Shown here in pieces: positions 1-7,677 of a stretch of 64,000 nt of DNA. The position numbers and the translations under genes were made by a program. A model generated the notes under the pieces. The model saw only the letters and a program-made list of their open reading frames with translations. It did no database searches and was not told where the DNA came from. This DNA comes from Variovorax paradoxus (GTDB taxonomy: Bacteria; Pseudomonadota; Gammaproteobacteria; Burkholderiales; Burkholderiaceae_C), in assembly GCF_000834655.1 (NCBI RefSeq), contig NZ_JXQQ01000026.1, positions 1 to 64,000 on the forward strand, in the 5' to 3' direction. The first letter of the stretch is position 1. Every line of letters begins with the position of its first letter.

Positions 1-461
1 CCGAACGAGGGCCGCTTGCCCCCATCCCAGCCTTCCCCCGGAAGGGGAAGGAGCAATGCGAACACGCCGCTGCTACAGCACCTTCACCGCGCGCCCAATA
101 GCTTGACCCCGAGCGCCGTCTTTCCCCCTCCCCTCCCGGGGGAGGGTTGGGGTGGGGGCACGACGGCGGTGGATGAAGCACTGCGCCGAACGAGCGCTGC
201 TTGCCCCCATCCCAGCCTTCCCCCGGGAGGGGAAGGAGCAATGCGAACACGCCGCTGCTGTGGCTCCTTCACCGTGCGTCCGATGAGCTTGAGCGTGAGC
301 GCTGTCTTTCTCCCTCCCCTCCCGGGGGAGGGTTGGGGTGGGGGCACGACGGCGGTGGATGAAGCAATGGGCCGAACGAGGGCCGCTTGCCCCCATCCCA
401 GCCTTCCCCCGGAAGGGGAAGGAGCAATGCGAACACGCCGCTGCTACATCACCTTCACCGC
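1..461. repeat. Tandem ~186-bp repeats built from inverted GC-rich modules
   Basis: Two full units (starting at 1 and 186) and a partial third (from 372) are directly repeated; each begins CCGAACGAG. Each unit carries two modules in inverted orientation. One is a C-run/G-run block at about 126-160, and the other, at about 204-240, is nearly its reverse complement, so the DNA can form strong hairpins. The right end of each unit resembles the last ~28 bp of the neighbouring anti-sigma gene, so the duplication has copied the gene's 3' end. The window starts inside the array, so its full length is unknown. Confidence 0.85.
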
Positions 462-1184
462 ACGCCCGATGAACTGGATCGGCCCGGTCGGACGGTCGAT
501 CGGCGAGCCGTTCTCGGGCTCCAGCGTCAGCTCGAAAAGCTGGTTGGGCTCCAGCGGCGGCAGCTTGTCGATGGGAATGCGCAGCGTCTGGCCCTGCTGC
601 TTGACGAGGCCCAGCGACACCGGCCCGCGCCACTGGTCGGCCTTGGTCCAGAACTGCAGCGTCTTCTGCGGCGGCACCTCGAAGGTGCCCAGCGGCACGA
701 GGTTGAGCTGGCGCGACGAATTGGCCTGGATCACCCAGCCGGGCGCTTTGTTCTCGGGCGCGACCAGCACCACCATGTATTGCGTGGCCGGTGGCGCCCC
801 GACGCGCGTGACCACCACCGCCAGCAGCAGCGCCGCGGTGGCAAAGCCGCCCGCGGCCAGCCCGCGCCAGAGCTTGAGGTTGTTCCACCAGCTGACGACG
901 CCCGCGGCCTGCGCCTTCGAGGCACGGCCCAGCCCGTCGACGCTGCGCTCGATGCGCGTCCACAGCGACGGCGACGGATCGGCCGGCTCTGCCAGCGCGG
1001 TGAGCGGCTGCAGCCGCGCCTCCCAGGCGCGCACCGCTTCGCGCAGCGCCGGCTCGCTGCGCATGCGCACTTCGACGGCAGCGCGCGCGGTGGCCGACAG
1101 CGTGCCCAACACGTACTGGCCCGCGAGCCCGTCGATGTCGTTGATGTCTTCGTTCGGTGGCAGTTGTTCTTCAGCGGTGCTCAT
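444..1184 (-). CDS. Anti-sigma factor, RskA/anti-sigma-K family
   Basis: A 246-residue membrane anti-sigma factor that would hold the adjacent ECF sigma factor at the inner membrane. The N-terminal ~100 residues form the cytoplasmic sigma-binding part (VLGTLS and RAWEARLQPL resemble the family's helices). One membrane segment lies at about 109-129, followed by a ~115-residue periplasmic RskA domain with the typical FEVPP, LFELTLEPENGSP and GPIQF stretches. The ATG was chosen because it overlaps the sigma gene's stop as ATGA, which implies translational coupling; a longer in-frame extension would run into the sigma gene. The last codons fall in the tandem repeat, which carries near-copies of this tail. 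Family assignment is from recognised sequence pattern. Confidence 0.88.
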   Translation of the reverse strand: MSTAEEQLPPNEDINDIDGLAGQYVLGTLSATARAAVEVRMRSEPALREAVRAWEARLQPLTALAEPADPSPSLWTRIERSVDGLGRASKAQAAGVVSWWNNLKLWRGLAAGGFATAALLLAVVVTRVGAPPATQYMVVLVAPENKAPGWVIQANSSRQLNLVPLGTFEVPPQKTLQFWTKADQWRGPVSLGLVKQQGQTLRIPIDKLPPLEPNQLFELTLEPENGSPIDRPTGPIQFIGRAVKVM

Positions 1185-1795
1185 CCCATGCACTCCCGCA
1201 GCGCGCGCATGCCGCGCTGGATCCAGGCTTTCACCGTGCCCAGCGGCGTCTGCAGCCGCTCGGCAATTTCGCCATGCGAGCAGCCTTCGACATACGCATA
1301 GAGGATGCAATCGCGCCGCGCCGGCTCCAGCCCCGAGAGGCAGCCGTGCAGCTTGCCCAGGTCGGCGCGCAGCTCGAACGGATCGCCGGCGGCCGCATAC
1401 GCCGCGAGCGAGGCCTGGTCGTCGACCGCAACGGCCGCGTCTTCGTCCAGGCTCACCTGCCGCGCGCCGCTTCGCACCATGTTCAGGGCGGCGTTGCGCA
1501 CCACGCTGTAGACCCAGCCCCGGCCTTCGCCGAGCGCGGGGTTGAAGCTCTCCGCCCGCTGCCAGATGCTGATGAAGGCATCGTGCAGCACGTCTTCGGC
1601 CTGCTGGCGCTGGCGCACGATGCGCAGCGCCACGCCCATCAGGTAGCGGCTCTCGCGCTGGTAGAGCTGCTGCAATGCCTTACGGTCGCCGCGGGCACAG
1701 GCCATGAGCGCGGCGTCGTAGTCGAAGGGGGCGGTGGATGTGGGGGGCAAGGTCGGCGGCGGGTGGTGGCGGCCACATCGTAGTGGAGCCGGCAC
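1181..1795 (-). CDS. ECF RNA polymerase sigma factor, SigK-like
   Basis: A group 4 (ECF) sigma factor of about 204 residues. Region 2 spans the YQRESRYLMGVALRIV and EDVLHDAFISIWQR stretches. Region 4 is the C-terminal helix-turn-helix ending LGTVKAWIQRGMRAL, in which SHGEIAERL is the first helix. It would redirect RNA polymerase when the downstream anti-sigma factor lets go; sigma and anti-sigma genes overlap by four bases. The start is uncertain: the longest form uses GTG, and a TTG closer to FDYDAALMACARGD would remove a proline-rich, non-conserved leader. The cluster with a DUF3455 lipoprotein suggests an envelope or oxidative stress regulon, by analogy with SigK/RskA systems; the inducing signal cannot be read from the sequence. 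Confidence 0.9.
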   Translation of the reverse strand: MPAPLRCGRHHPPPTLPPTSTAPFDYDAALMACARGDRKALQQLYQRESRYLMGVALRIVRQRQQAEDVLHDAFISIWQRAESFNPALGEGRGWVYSVVRNAALNMVRSGARQVSLDEDAAVAVDDQASLAAYAAAGDPFELRADLGKLHGCLSGLEPARRDCILYAYVEGCSHGEIAERLQTPLGTVKAWIQRGMRALRECMG

Positions 1796-1824
1796 GCCGC
1801 GCCGCGAAATTCACCCCCGGATCA

Positions 1825-2382
1825 TCAGGACGCCTTGTAGAAGATGTAGTCGGCCTGGTACTTCACGACCTGCTTCTGGCCCTTGGTGGCGGGCGTGCAC
1901 GGCACAGCGGCCGGTGCCACGCCGCCTTGCAGCGCGACACGCTGGATGTAGGTCACGCCGGACATCGCGCCCGAGCCCACGGCCGGGTTGGCCTTGACGA
2001 GCTGGTACGGAAGGCTGGTCGGGCTCGAGGGTGCGACGGCCAGCTGCGTGGCGGTGAGCTTGGAGCCGTCGTTCGACTCCCAGGTGGCCGGCGGGCCGTA
2101 GTACTTGCCGACCTGCTTGCCGCTGCGGTCGTTGAGCTTGGCGTCGGGGCCCACGAACACCCACTCGGTCTGGCCGGGGGCGTTGGCCTTGTCGCGGCAT
2201 TCGTACGTGATGTCGCCCACGCCGACGGTTTCCATGGCGACCTTGTTGCCGGCGGGCACCTGGATGGTCGGCGGCAGGCTGGACTGGTTGAACGTGGGGG
2301 CCATCGACATCGAGCCGCAGGCGGTGAGCACGGCGGCGGCGGAGATGGCGCCGAGAACGGCGATCGAACGGGAGGTGTGCAT
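1825..2382 (-). CDS. DUF3455 domain lipoprotein
   Basis: A 185-residue exported protein. The N-terminus is a lipoprotein signal with lipobox LTAC at residues 19-22, so it is probably anchored in the envelope. The rest matches the DUF3455 pattern: PPTIQVPAGNKVAMETVGVGDITYEC near the start, then WVFVGPDAKLND and KYYGPPATWESNDGSK, ending in YQADYIFYK. The function of DUF3455 is unknown. It lies 29 bp upstream of the sigma factor start on the same strand, so the three genes probably form one operon and this protein may be part of the sigma factor's response. A GGAGTAATTCC stretch sits just before the ATG. Confidence 0.85.
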   Translation of the reverse strand: MHTSRSIAVLGAISAAAVLTACGSMSMAPTFNQSSLPPTIQVPAGNKVAMETVGVGDITYECRDKANAPGQTEWVFVGPDAKLNDRSGKQVGKYYGPPATWESNDGSKLTATQLAVAPSSPTSLPYQLVKANPAVGSGAMSGVTYIQRVALQGGVAPAAVPCTPATKGQKQVVKYQADYIFYKAS

Positions 2383-2514
2383 GGAATTACTCCTGGGTTG
2401 TAGAAGGTCAGCAGCTCCTCGCTGCTGAAGGGAACTACACGCCAGGTGGGCGTTTGGATGCAGGGGGTGCGAAATATTTTTTCGCCCCCTGCCCCGGCTC
2501 CATCCCCGGCCACC

Positions 2515-4710
2515 TCAATACAAATAAACCGCCCCCACATTCGACGCCGAGTTATCCGCCTGATTCCCCCCGATACCCGTCGCATTGCTGTCTTCGTTGG
2601 TCGCGCCCACCGCGAGCGTCTTGCCATCCCCCGAGAGCGCAAGTCCGTAGCCGAAGGCGTCGTCGTTGTCCGGGTTCGGTGCCTTCACGAAGGTCTTCAG
2701 CGTCCAGGTGGCGCCGGGCTTCTCGTACAGCATGACCGCGCCCGTGGTGTTGCCCGCCACGGGCGTCATGTCGCCATTCACCCCGGTCGATGCCGCGCCG
2801 TCGCGGAAGCTGGCAATGGCGATCAACGAGCCGTTGGCCGACACCGCCGTGCCGTAGCCGCCGAAGCGGCCCTCCTGCCTTGGAAAGGGCGCGGAGATTC
2901 GCTGCTCCAGCTGGTAGCCCGCGCCCACGCGCCGGTACACATACAGCGCGCCCGCCACCGCATAGCCCGCGTCACTATCGCGGCTCGCGCCGACGAGCAA
3001 CACCTCGCCGTTGCCCGACAGCGCCACCGCCCCGCCGAACCAGGCGTTGAGCAACGGGGCCGTCGATTCGACGCGCGTGTTCAGCGTCCAGGCGGCGGCG
3101 CCGGCCGGCTTGGTGTAGACGTACGCCGCACCGGCGTCCGCCACGCCGCCGATGTTTTCGTACTGCGAACCGACCGCGATCGTGGTGCCGTCCTGCGAAA
3201 TCGTGGCGAAGGCGCCGAAGAGCGAGCCCGACTGGCCGCTGGGCGCGTCCACCCGCTGCTCAATGCTCCATTGACCCGACACCTTGCGGAACACATAAAA
3301 GTTGCCTGCACCGCCCGAACCGTATTCGGACACCACCGCCACCGTGCCGTCCAGCGAGATGCCCAGCGAGGCGCCGAAATCGCCTAGCGTTCGGGGCGCC
3401 GGTGACGACCACGTCTGCTCGTGCGTCCACCCCTGTGGTCCGCGCACGAACACCTCGACCTGACCGCCCGGAATGGCACCCGCCTGCTGGCTCCCCGCGA
3501 GCAACGTGCCCTCGCCCGAGAAACTGGCGCTTCCCGGCCGTAGGCCCGGCACCACCAGCGTCTGTGTCCAGCGCCAGCTGCCCGCATCGTTGGCGTACAG
3601 ATGAACCGCGTCCGCCCGCCAGTCAAGGATCGCCATCACCAGGCCGTCGGGCGTGAACGCCACGGCGTTTCTGGTCTGGCCCATGCCGGACAGGCCGACA
3701 AGGTCCGTCGGCCGCTTGAAGTACCCGATGGCCAGCGTGGCATCGGGCAGCACCGGGGCCGACCAGGCGCTGCAGCCGTTCGCGTTGCAAGCCTGCAGCG
3801 CATAGCGGTAGGCCGCGGGCGGCGCGGTCAGCACCAGGTTCTGCAGCGCATAGGTGGTGCCGGCGAGGTTGTCGGCCAGCACGCTGAAGGTACCGCTGTT
3901 GGCCGGGTCTTCGCCGAGCCGGTAATACGTGGCGCTGGCCACAGCCGCCCAGCTGAAGAGAAACGCCTTGGGCGCATAGCCCACCGACGGTGTCGCGGGC
4001 ACGGCGGGCGGAAGGCTCGCTGGGTCGGCCACGCAGGTGGCGGCAATGGCGGTGACCGGCGCGGTGGCGATGCCGCTCGCGTTGGCCAGCGTGCACAGCT
4101 GGCCGGCCGGCTGGGTGCGCACCGTCACGTCGAAGGCTGCGCCGTGTGGCAGCGCCTGGGCAAAGCCGAAGCCGCCATTGGCCGTCACGCTCAGTTCGTC
4201 GGCGCCGTTGTTGCGCAGCACCAGCGTGCCCGAGGCCGCCAGGCCGCTGACCGTGCCGCCGATGGCGTAGGTCTGCGCGGCGCAGACCACGCGCACGTCG
4301 CTCACGTTCGCGCTGGCGACGGTGCCTTGGGCCGCGCTGACGGCGCAGGTCTGGCCCTCGGGTTGCTGCGCCACGGTGACGCTGTAAGGGTTGCCGCCGA
4401 CCACGCTGGTGGCGAAGACAAAAGCGCCATCTGCCATGAGCTCGAGGTTGTCTTTGTCGTTGTTGCGCAGGACGACGGTGCCTGCAAGGCCGCTGACAGT
4501 GCCGCCGATGGTGAAGCTGGTGGCGGCAGGCGCCGGAGGTGGCGGCGATGGCGGCGGTGGGGAGACGATCGGCAGGAAGCCGTTGCTTCCAGCACCGCCG
4601 CCTCCTCCGCCGCCGCAGGCCGCGATGAGCAGGGCTGCCAGTGCGGTGCCGATGAGGCGGATGGCCCGCTTTGCCGGGAGGTGGCTTCGCACCGAATGCT
4701 GTTGTGCCAT
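2515..4710 (-). CDS. Large surface lipoprotein with repeated beta-propeller-like (FG-GAP-type) units
   Basis: A 731-residue predicted lipoprotein. After about 15 polar residues a hydrophobic signal ends in LIAAC followed by a glycine run and a proline-rich linker. Next come two ~75-residue repeats with the pattern IGGTVSGL..VLRNN and a cysteine near each end, then a fibronectin-III-like stretch (VPATPSVGYAPKAFLFSW...). The C-terminal ~400 residues hold repeats of the form 'AVGSQYENIGGVADAGAAYVY' or 'LLVGASRDSDAG..GALYVYRR', typical of FG-GAP/integrin-alpha-like propellers. The ATG at the signal peptide was preferred to an upstream start, whose extra 81 residues would cross a dispersed repeat. 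Function unknown; adhesion or surface display is only inference. Confidence 0.8.
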   Translation of the reverse strand: MAQQHSVRSHLPAKRAIRLIGTALAALLIAACGGGGGGGAGSNGFLPIVSPPPPSPPPPAPAATSFTIGGTVSGLAGTVVLRNNDKDNLELMADGAFVFATSVVGGNPYSVTVAQQPEGQTCAVSAAQGTVASANVSDVRVVCAAQTYAIGGTVSGLAASGTLVLRNNGADELSVTANGGFGFAQALPHGAAFDVTVRTQPAGQLCTLANASGIATAPVTAIAATCVADPASLPPAVPATPSVGYAPKAFLFSWAAVASATYYRLGEDPANSGTFSVLADNLAGTTYALQNLVLTAPPAAYRYALQACNANGCSAWSAPVLPDATLAIGYFKRPTDLVGLSGMGQTRNAVAFTPDGLVMAILDWRADAVHLYANDAGSWRWTQTLVVPGLRPGSASFSGEGTLLAGSQQAGAIPGGQVEVFVRGPQGWTHEQTWSSPAPRTLGDFGASLGISLDGTVAVVSEYGSGGAGNFYVFRKVSGQWSIEQRVDAPSGQSGSLFGAFATISQDGTTIAVGSQYENIGGVADAGAAYVYTKPAGAAAWTLNTRVESTAPLLNAWFGGAVALSGNGEVLLVGASRDSDAGYAVAGALYVYRRVGAGYQLEQRISAPFPRQEGRFGGYGTAVSANGSLIAIASFRDGAASTGVNGDMTPVAGNTTGAVMLYEKPGATWTLKTFVKAPNPDNDDAFGYGLALSGDGKTLAVGATNEDSNATGIGGNQADNSASNVGAVYLY

Positions 4711-4870
4711 CTGAGCAACCCTTTTGTGAACTTTTGTCGCCGGCGATCGTAGGTCTGCGGAGGGGGCAAGGCCATACCCGAGAACAGGTAGACAGCTGGC
4801 GTACGCGGGCGCCTGTGGGCGGTGCTTGCTGTTGTTGTTCAGGGCGGCGCCCACGCCGACGGGGTCCTTG

Positions 4871-4929
4871 CTCCGCGAATGTCCCCCGCCCTTCGGGCTC
4901 CTCATGATTTCGCTGCGGGGGACACCCGG
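4871..4929 (-). repeat. Dispersed ~59-bp repeat, copy 1
   Basis: This stretch and 35316-35374 are close copies in opposite orientations. They share the blocks CCCCGCAGCGAAATCA and GGGGGACATTCGCGGAG, with a palindromic CCGAAGG-type centre between them. The rest of the intergenic region from 4711 to 4991 shows no convincing gene; an open frame runs through it but has no family features. Confidence 0.75.
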
Positions 4930-4991
4930 TGCTTTCTCTTCGCACGAGGGCACGCTGTGGGGACGTGGGCGATCAGCCCCTGCCCTGGTGA

Positions 4992-5306
4992 TCAGGACGC
5001 CGAGGGCAGGCTGCCTTGCATCAGCGCCCGGCGCATGTCGCCAGCGGCTGCGTTGACGGCGTCGATGCGCGCCACGAGCGCTTCGTTGAGCAGGCCGAGC
5101 AAGGCGCTCAGTTCGCTGCGGGTGGGGGTGAGCACTTCGCTGTAGTTCGGGACGCCGGGTTCGATGATCTTTTCGAACGCGGTGTATGCGAGCAGGACCG
5201 CGTTGAGGGTTTCGGCGTCGTCGCAGGTTTGGATTGCGAGGTCGTCGAGGGTGGGGGATATGAAATGGGCGCTTGATTGCGCGGGGGTGGATGCGGACTC
5301 AGCCAT
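4992..5306 (-). CDS. Small hypothetical protein downstream of a C4-type antisense RNA
   Basis: A 104-residue acidic protein beginning MAESASTPAQSS, with no signal peptide or membrane segment. Its centre (LDDLAIQTCDDAETLNAVLLAYTAFEKII) looks helical. I do not recognise its family. What marks it is its leader: directly upstream lies a C4-like antisense RNA and its complementary target, a control cassette known from P1/P7-type phages and found in front of assorted small genes in proteobacteria. Expression is therefore probably set by that RNA at the level of termination or translation (inference). A second ORF starts inside the RNA region and overlaps this gene in another frame. It may belong to the same accessory island as the OLD-like gene. 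Confidence 0.6.
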   Translation of the reverse strand: MAESASTPAQSSAHFISPTLDDLAIQTCDDAETLNAVLLAYTAFEKIIEPGVPNYSEVLTPTRSELSALLGLLNEALVARIDAVNAAAGDMRRALMQGSLPSAS

Positions 5307-5479
5307 GTACGGCCTCCCTGGGATTTTTGATTTGCCACAACCGCCGCACCCGCTTCCAAACGGTGGCGGCGGCTCGAACAGGTTGGAAGACCGGAAAACC
5401 CCTGAAGGAAACCGGCAGGGCTCGCGCCCTCCCGTCCGAGCCGCCTAAAAGCAGCGCGAACGAAAAAGCCGCAGTCCAT
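5108..5479 (-). CDS. Ash/Icd-like leader ORF overlapping the C4 RNA
   Basis: An open frame whose ATG lies in the loop of a C4-type hairpin and whose first residues (MDCGFFVRAAFRRLGREGASPAGF) resemble the short ORFs often annotated as 'ash' or 'Icd-like' next to C4 RNAs. The N-terminal ~50 codons simply read through the RNA structure, and the remainder overlaps the small gene downstream in another frame. It could be a translated leader coupling the two, or an artefact of the conserved RNA. I would treat it as doubtful. Confidence 0.3.
   Translation of the reverse strand: MDCGFFVRAAFRRLGREGASPAGFLQGFSGLPTCSSRRHRLEAGAAVVANQKSQGGRTWLSPHPPPRNQAPISYPPPSTTSQSKPATTPKPSTRSCSHTPRSKRSSNPASRTTAKCSPPPAAN
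5383..5404 (-). promoter_or_regulatory. Target of the C4-like antisense RNA
   Basis: The bases TTGGAAG and AAAACCCCTG on the plus strand here are exactly repeated, inverted, at 5504-5526. In the transcript of the small downstream gene this stretch can pair with the C4 RNA's two antisense segments, as in the a/b and a'/b' arrangement of phage P1 C4. Confidence 0.6.
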
Positions 5480-5545
5480 GTGCGGGTCCTGCGGCTTTCG
5501 TCGCAGGGGTTTTAGCGGGCTTCCAAACCCGGCCGCGCATTTAGC
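5420..5545 (-). ncRNA. C4-type antisense RNA (candidate)
   Basis: Read on the minus strand, this region has the layout of C4 antisense RNA. A GC-rich hairpin GGCCGCGCTAAATGCGCGGCC comes first, then the segments TTGGAAG and AAAACCCCTG. A stem GCCGCAG/CTGCGGC spans 5468-5495, and a GGGCTCGCGCCC hairpin follows. The two single-stranded segments are perfectly complementary to a target about 100 bases downstream in the same transcript (5383-5404), which is the defining feature of the class. Known C4 RNAs repress a downstream phage gene by occluding translation and causing termination. Exact ends are not determined. Confidence 0.6.
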
Positions 5546-5572
5546 GCGGCCACGAAGTATATCCAGCGCGCA

Positions 5573-7306
5573 TCAACTTTTCCTAACGTCAGGTGATAAT
5601 TTTTTCTGCGCCAATATTGCAGTCTCGATAATTTTTTTCAGATCTTCATGCATCTTTATAGTTGGAATAGTTATTTTCTTTAATCCATTAAGTTTGGCAA
5701 CATCAGTAGTTCCAAGGAATTTGTTGGTTACAGCCTGCCTGATTGCATCCAGCAGTTTTTTTCCTTTTATCGTATTGGAACCAAATTCACCCAAATCCCT
5801 CCATCGCTTACTCGGCATGCCGACCGAATCCTTATCTAGGCCACCCAATGTGGACTGATATGCCGTATTGAAATCCTTTTCCGCGGCATTTTGGTCAACC
5901 AAAGCCAATGCGTCCAATGCAAGAATTTTGGCTTCAGCATCACCAATCCCGAACACACCTTCCAAATGTTCAGGCGCGCAAAATGAAGCCTCAATGTCGG
6001 ACCCCGCTGGCATCCAAAAAGGCACCTCATGGGTGTCATATTCCATCTTTTTTTCGAACGCCTTCTTATCTTCATCAGATAAAAAATCTCTATCCCGATG
6101 AATTACAACTGCGATACCGAGTTCATTTCTAATTTTCGTTATTGCTCCACCGCGAGGAAGAGAGCCCGCTCCAAAGGTCGGCCAAAGCAAAACCTTGCGG
6201 GCAAGCTCAGACCACTGAGATAAGATATTCTTCATGAAAGTTAGATTTCCATCTTCAGTAATTAGCATCAAATCTTTATCGAGAGCCCCCCAGCCCATGC
6301 GTTGCCTTACTTGATCTTCCTTTTCGGGTCGAAGCACGCCATCTGCCATCCATCTAACTTGCGACACAGCGCTTGAAGCCCGAACTAGGTTCGACGAATG
6401 CGTTGTGAGTAGAAATTGCGTTTCTGGAAATTCTTTTGCCGCGTCTTCAACCGCTCTTATTAGGCGCTCCTGCGTGCCCGGATGAAGATGAGAATCGGGC
6501 TCGTCGATTAATAGCAATTTCGGCTTAAAGTGAAGCAAATAGGCGAAAATCTGAACGACCTGAAGAAAGCCTGTTCCTGCCATTTCCAGAGACTTCCACT
6601 GTTGCTCTAATTTCTTACCCCCTACTACCATGTCGAGCGTAAGAAATTTAGCATCGATAAAAACGTCTCGTAAGCGATCAAACTTTACCCAAAATCGCAC
6701 CCCTGGAAATATTTTTCCAACCCAGCGCCCAAGCTCGGTCAGTTCTTCATGCTTATCTATACTGTCTTTCGCGACCGTCGTAATTGCCAAGCCCAATAGG
6801 ATATGCCTCAATACCGAACCACCCTCGCCTGAAGCCGCGCGCCGATGTAAAACAGGGGTTGCCAACAGAGATTCGGCCTCAGATAACCCTGCCAAGCCAG
6901 GTATATAGGCGGTAATCTTGGATGAGGCTGTAAAGGTAGTGGTTAATGCTCCTCTAATTGCGACTTTAATACCTGCGTCATTACGAGTCGAATTCATACT
7001 GATTGACACACGATCCGGACCAGATATCAATTCCACAGCAACTCTTGGAGAGGCTCCTTCACTGTTAAGTCGGGCTTTATGTGCGAGATGTAAAAAATCT
7101 CTGCTCGGCGCATAGTCCATTCGCTCTAAAGTTACTCTGTCAGAGCTATCGCGAAGAACGGCGCATCGGGCTGCCCAGTGAATGGCCTTAAGAATCGACG
7201 ATTTACCCGATCCATTCTCGCCAACCAAAATGGTAACTGGGCCCAGTGGAATTGTCACGGCTTCATTAATTCTCATGAAATTAGCAACAGTTACTGCATC
7301 AAACAT
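5573..7306 (-). CDS. OLD-like protein: ABC-type ATPase with TOPRIM-like C-terminus
   Basis: A 577-residue protein of the OLD/RecF-like ATPase group. The ATPase part has Walker A GENGSGKSS (29-37), a signature-like AGTGFLQ (243-249), Walker B LLLIDEP (264-270) and a switch histidine in LTTHSS (about 303). The C-terminal half has the marks of a TOPRIM nuclease fold: a strand ending in an acidic residue at ITEDGNL (about E351) and a DxD-type motif in IHRDRDF (D405/D407). The family is known as anti-phage nucleases (OLD, and GajA of Gabija), but single-gene members vary widely in role. Base composition is visibly AT-richer than either side, so it looks acquired. No GajB-like helicase or reverse transcriptase is adjacent. 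An AAAGG sits before the ATG. Confidence 0.85.
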   Translation of the reverse strand: MFDAVTVANFMRINEAVTIPLGPVTILVGENGSGKSSILKAIHWAARCAVLRDSSDRVTLERMDYAPSRDFLHLAHKARLNSEGASPRVAVELISGPDRVSISMNSTRNDAGIKVAIRGALTTTFTASSKITAYIPGLAGLSEAESLLATPVLHRRAASGEGGSVLRHILLGLAITTVAKDSIDKHEELTELGRWVGKIFPGVRFWVKFDRLRDVFIDAKFLTLDMVVGGKKLEQQWKSLEMAGTGFLQVVQIFAYLLHFKPKLLLIDEPDSHLHPGTQERLIRAVEDAAKEFPETQFLLTTHSSNLVRASSAVSQVRWMADGVLRPEKEDQVRQRMGWGALDKDLMLITEDGNLTFMKNILSQWSELARKVLLWPTFGAGSLPRGGAITKIRNELGIAVVIHRDRDFLSDEDKKAFEKKMEYDTHEVPFWMPAGSDIEASFCAPEHLEGVFGIGDAEAKILALDALALVDQNAAEKDFNTAYQSTLGGLDKDSVGMPSKRWRDLGEFGSNTIKGKKLLDAIRQAVTNKFLGTTDVAKLNGLKKITIPTIKMHEDLKKIIETAILAQKKLSPDVRKS

Positions 7307-7677
7307 TTGTTTGCCTTTATTGAGCTCGAACGACTAAAAGTTTCATTAATAAAAGCGAGCTTACCAACTATGGAGCAACTGGTATCGAGGGGTAACACTC
7401 CCATTTCATCGCATCCTCTCGCGCCATTTGTGAAGTGCATTGCGGTTAGGAGACAAGGCGAATCGAAAACGCAGAGTCAAAGTGTCACTACACGCAAGAG
7501 CCCAACCCCGTCAGTCCAATAAGTTTTCGCGCAATTGCAAACAGTCTCACGTCTGAAACGGGGGAATGCTCCCCCTTCTGATACTTGACTTCTACACAAC
7601 TATCTTCTGCCCACAACCCCATTTATCCGCAAAGGTATCCCCAAGACACTCCTCCTAACCCATCCAGGAGTGCCTCA
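7307..7677. other. Intergenic region between divergent OLD-like and MFS genes
   Basis: No gene seen. The left part is AT-rich, with a TTATTAATGAAAC-type promoter-like stretch for the OLD-like gene (read on the minus strand). A GGGGGA-ATGC-TCCCCC hairpin lies at 7560-7575 near the point where composition returns to the chromosomal norm and may mark the island's edge. Confidence 0.5.

Noticed and set aside
5573..7306. Gabija system
   Set aside because: The GajA-like gene has no GajB helicase gene beside it on either strand.
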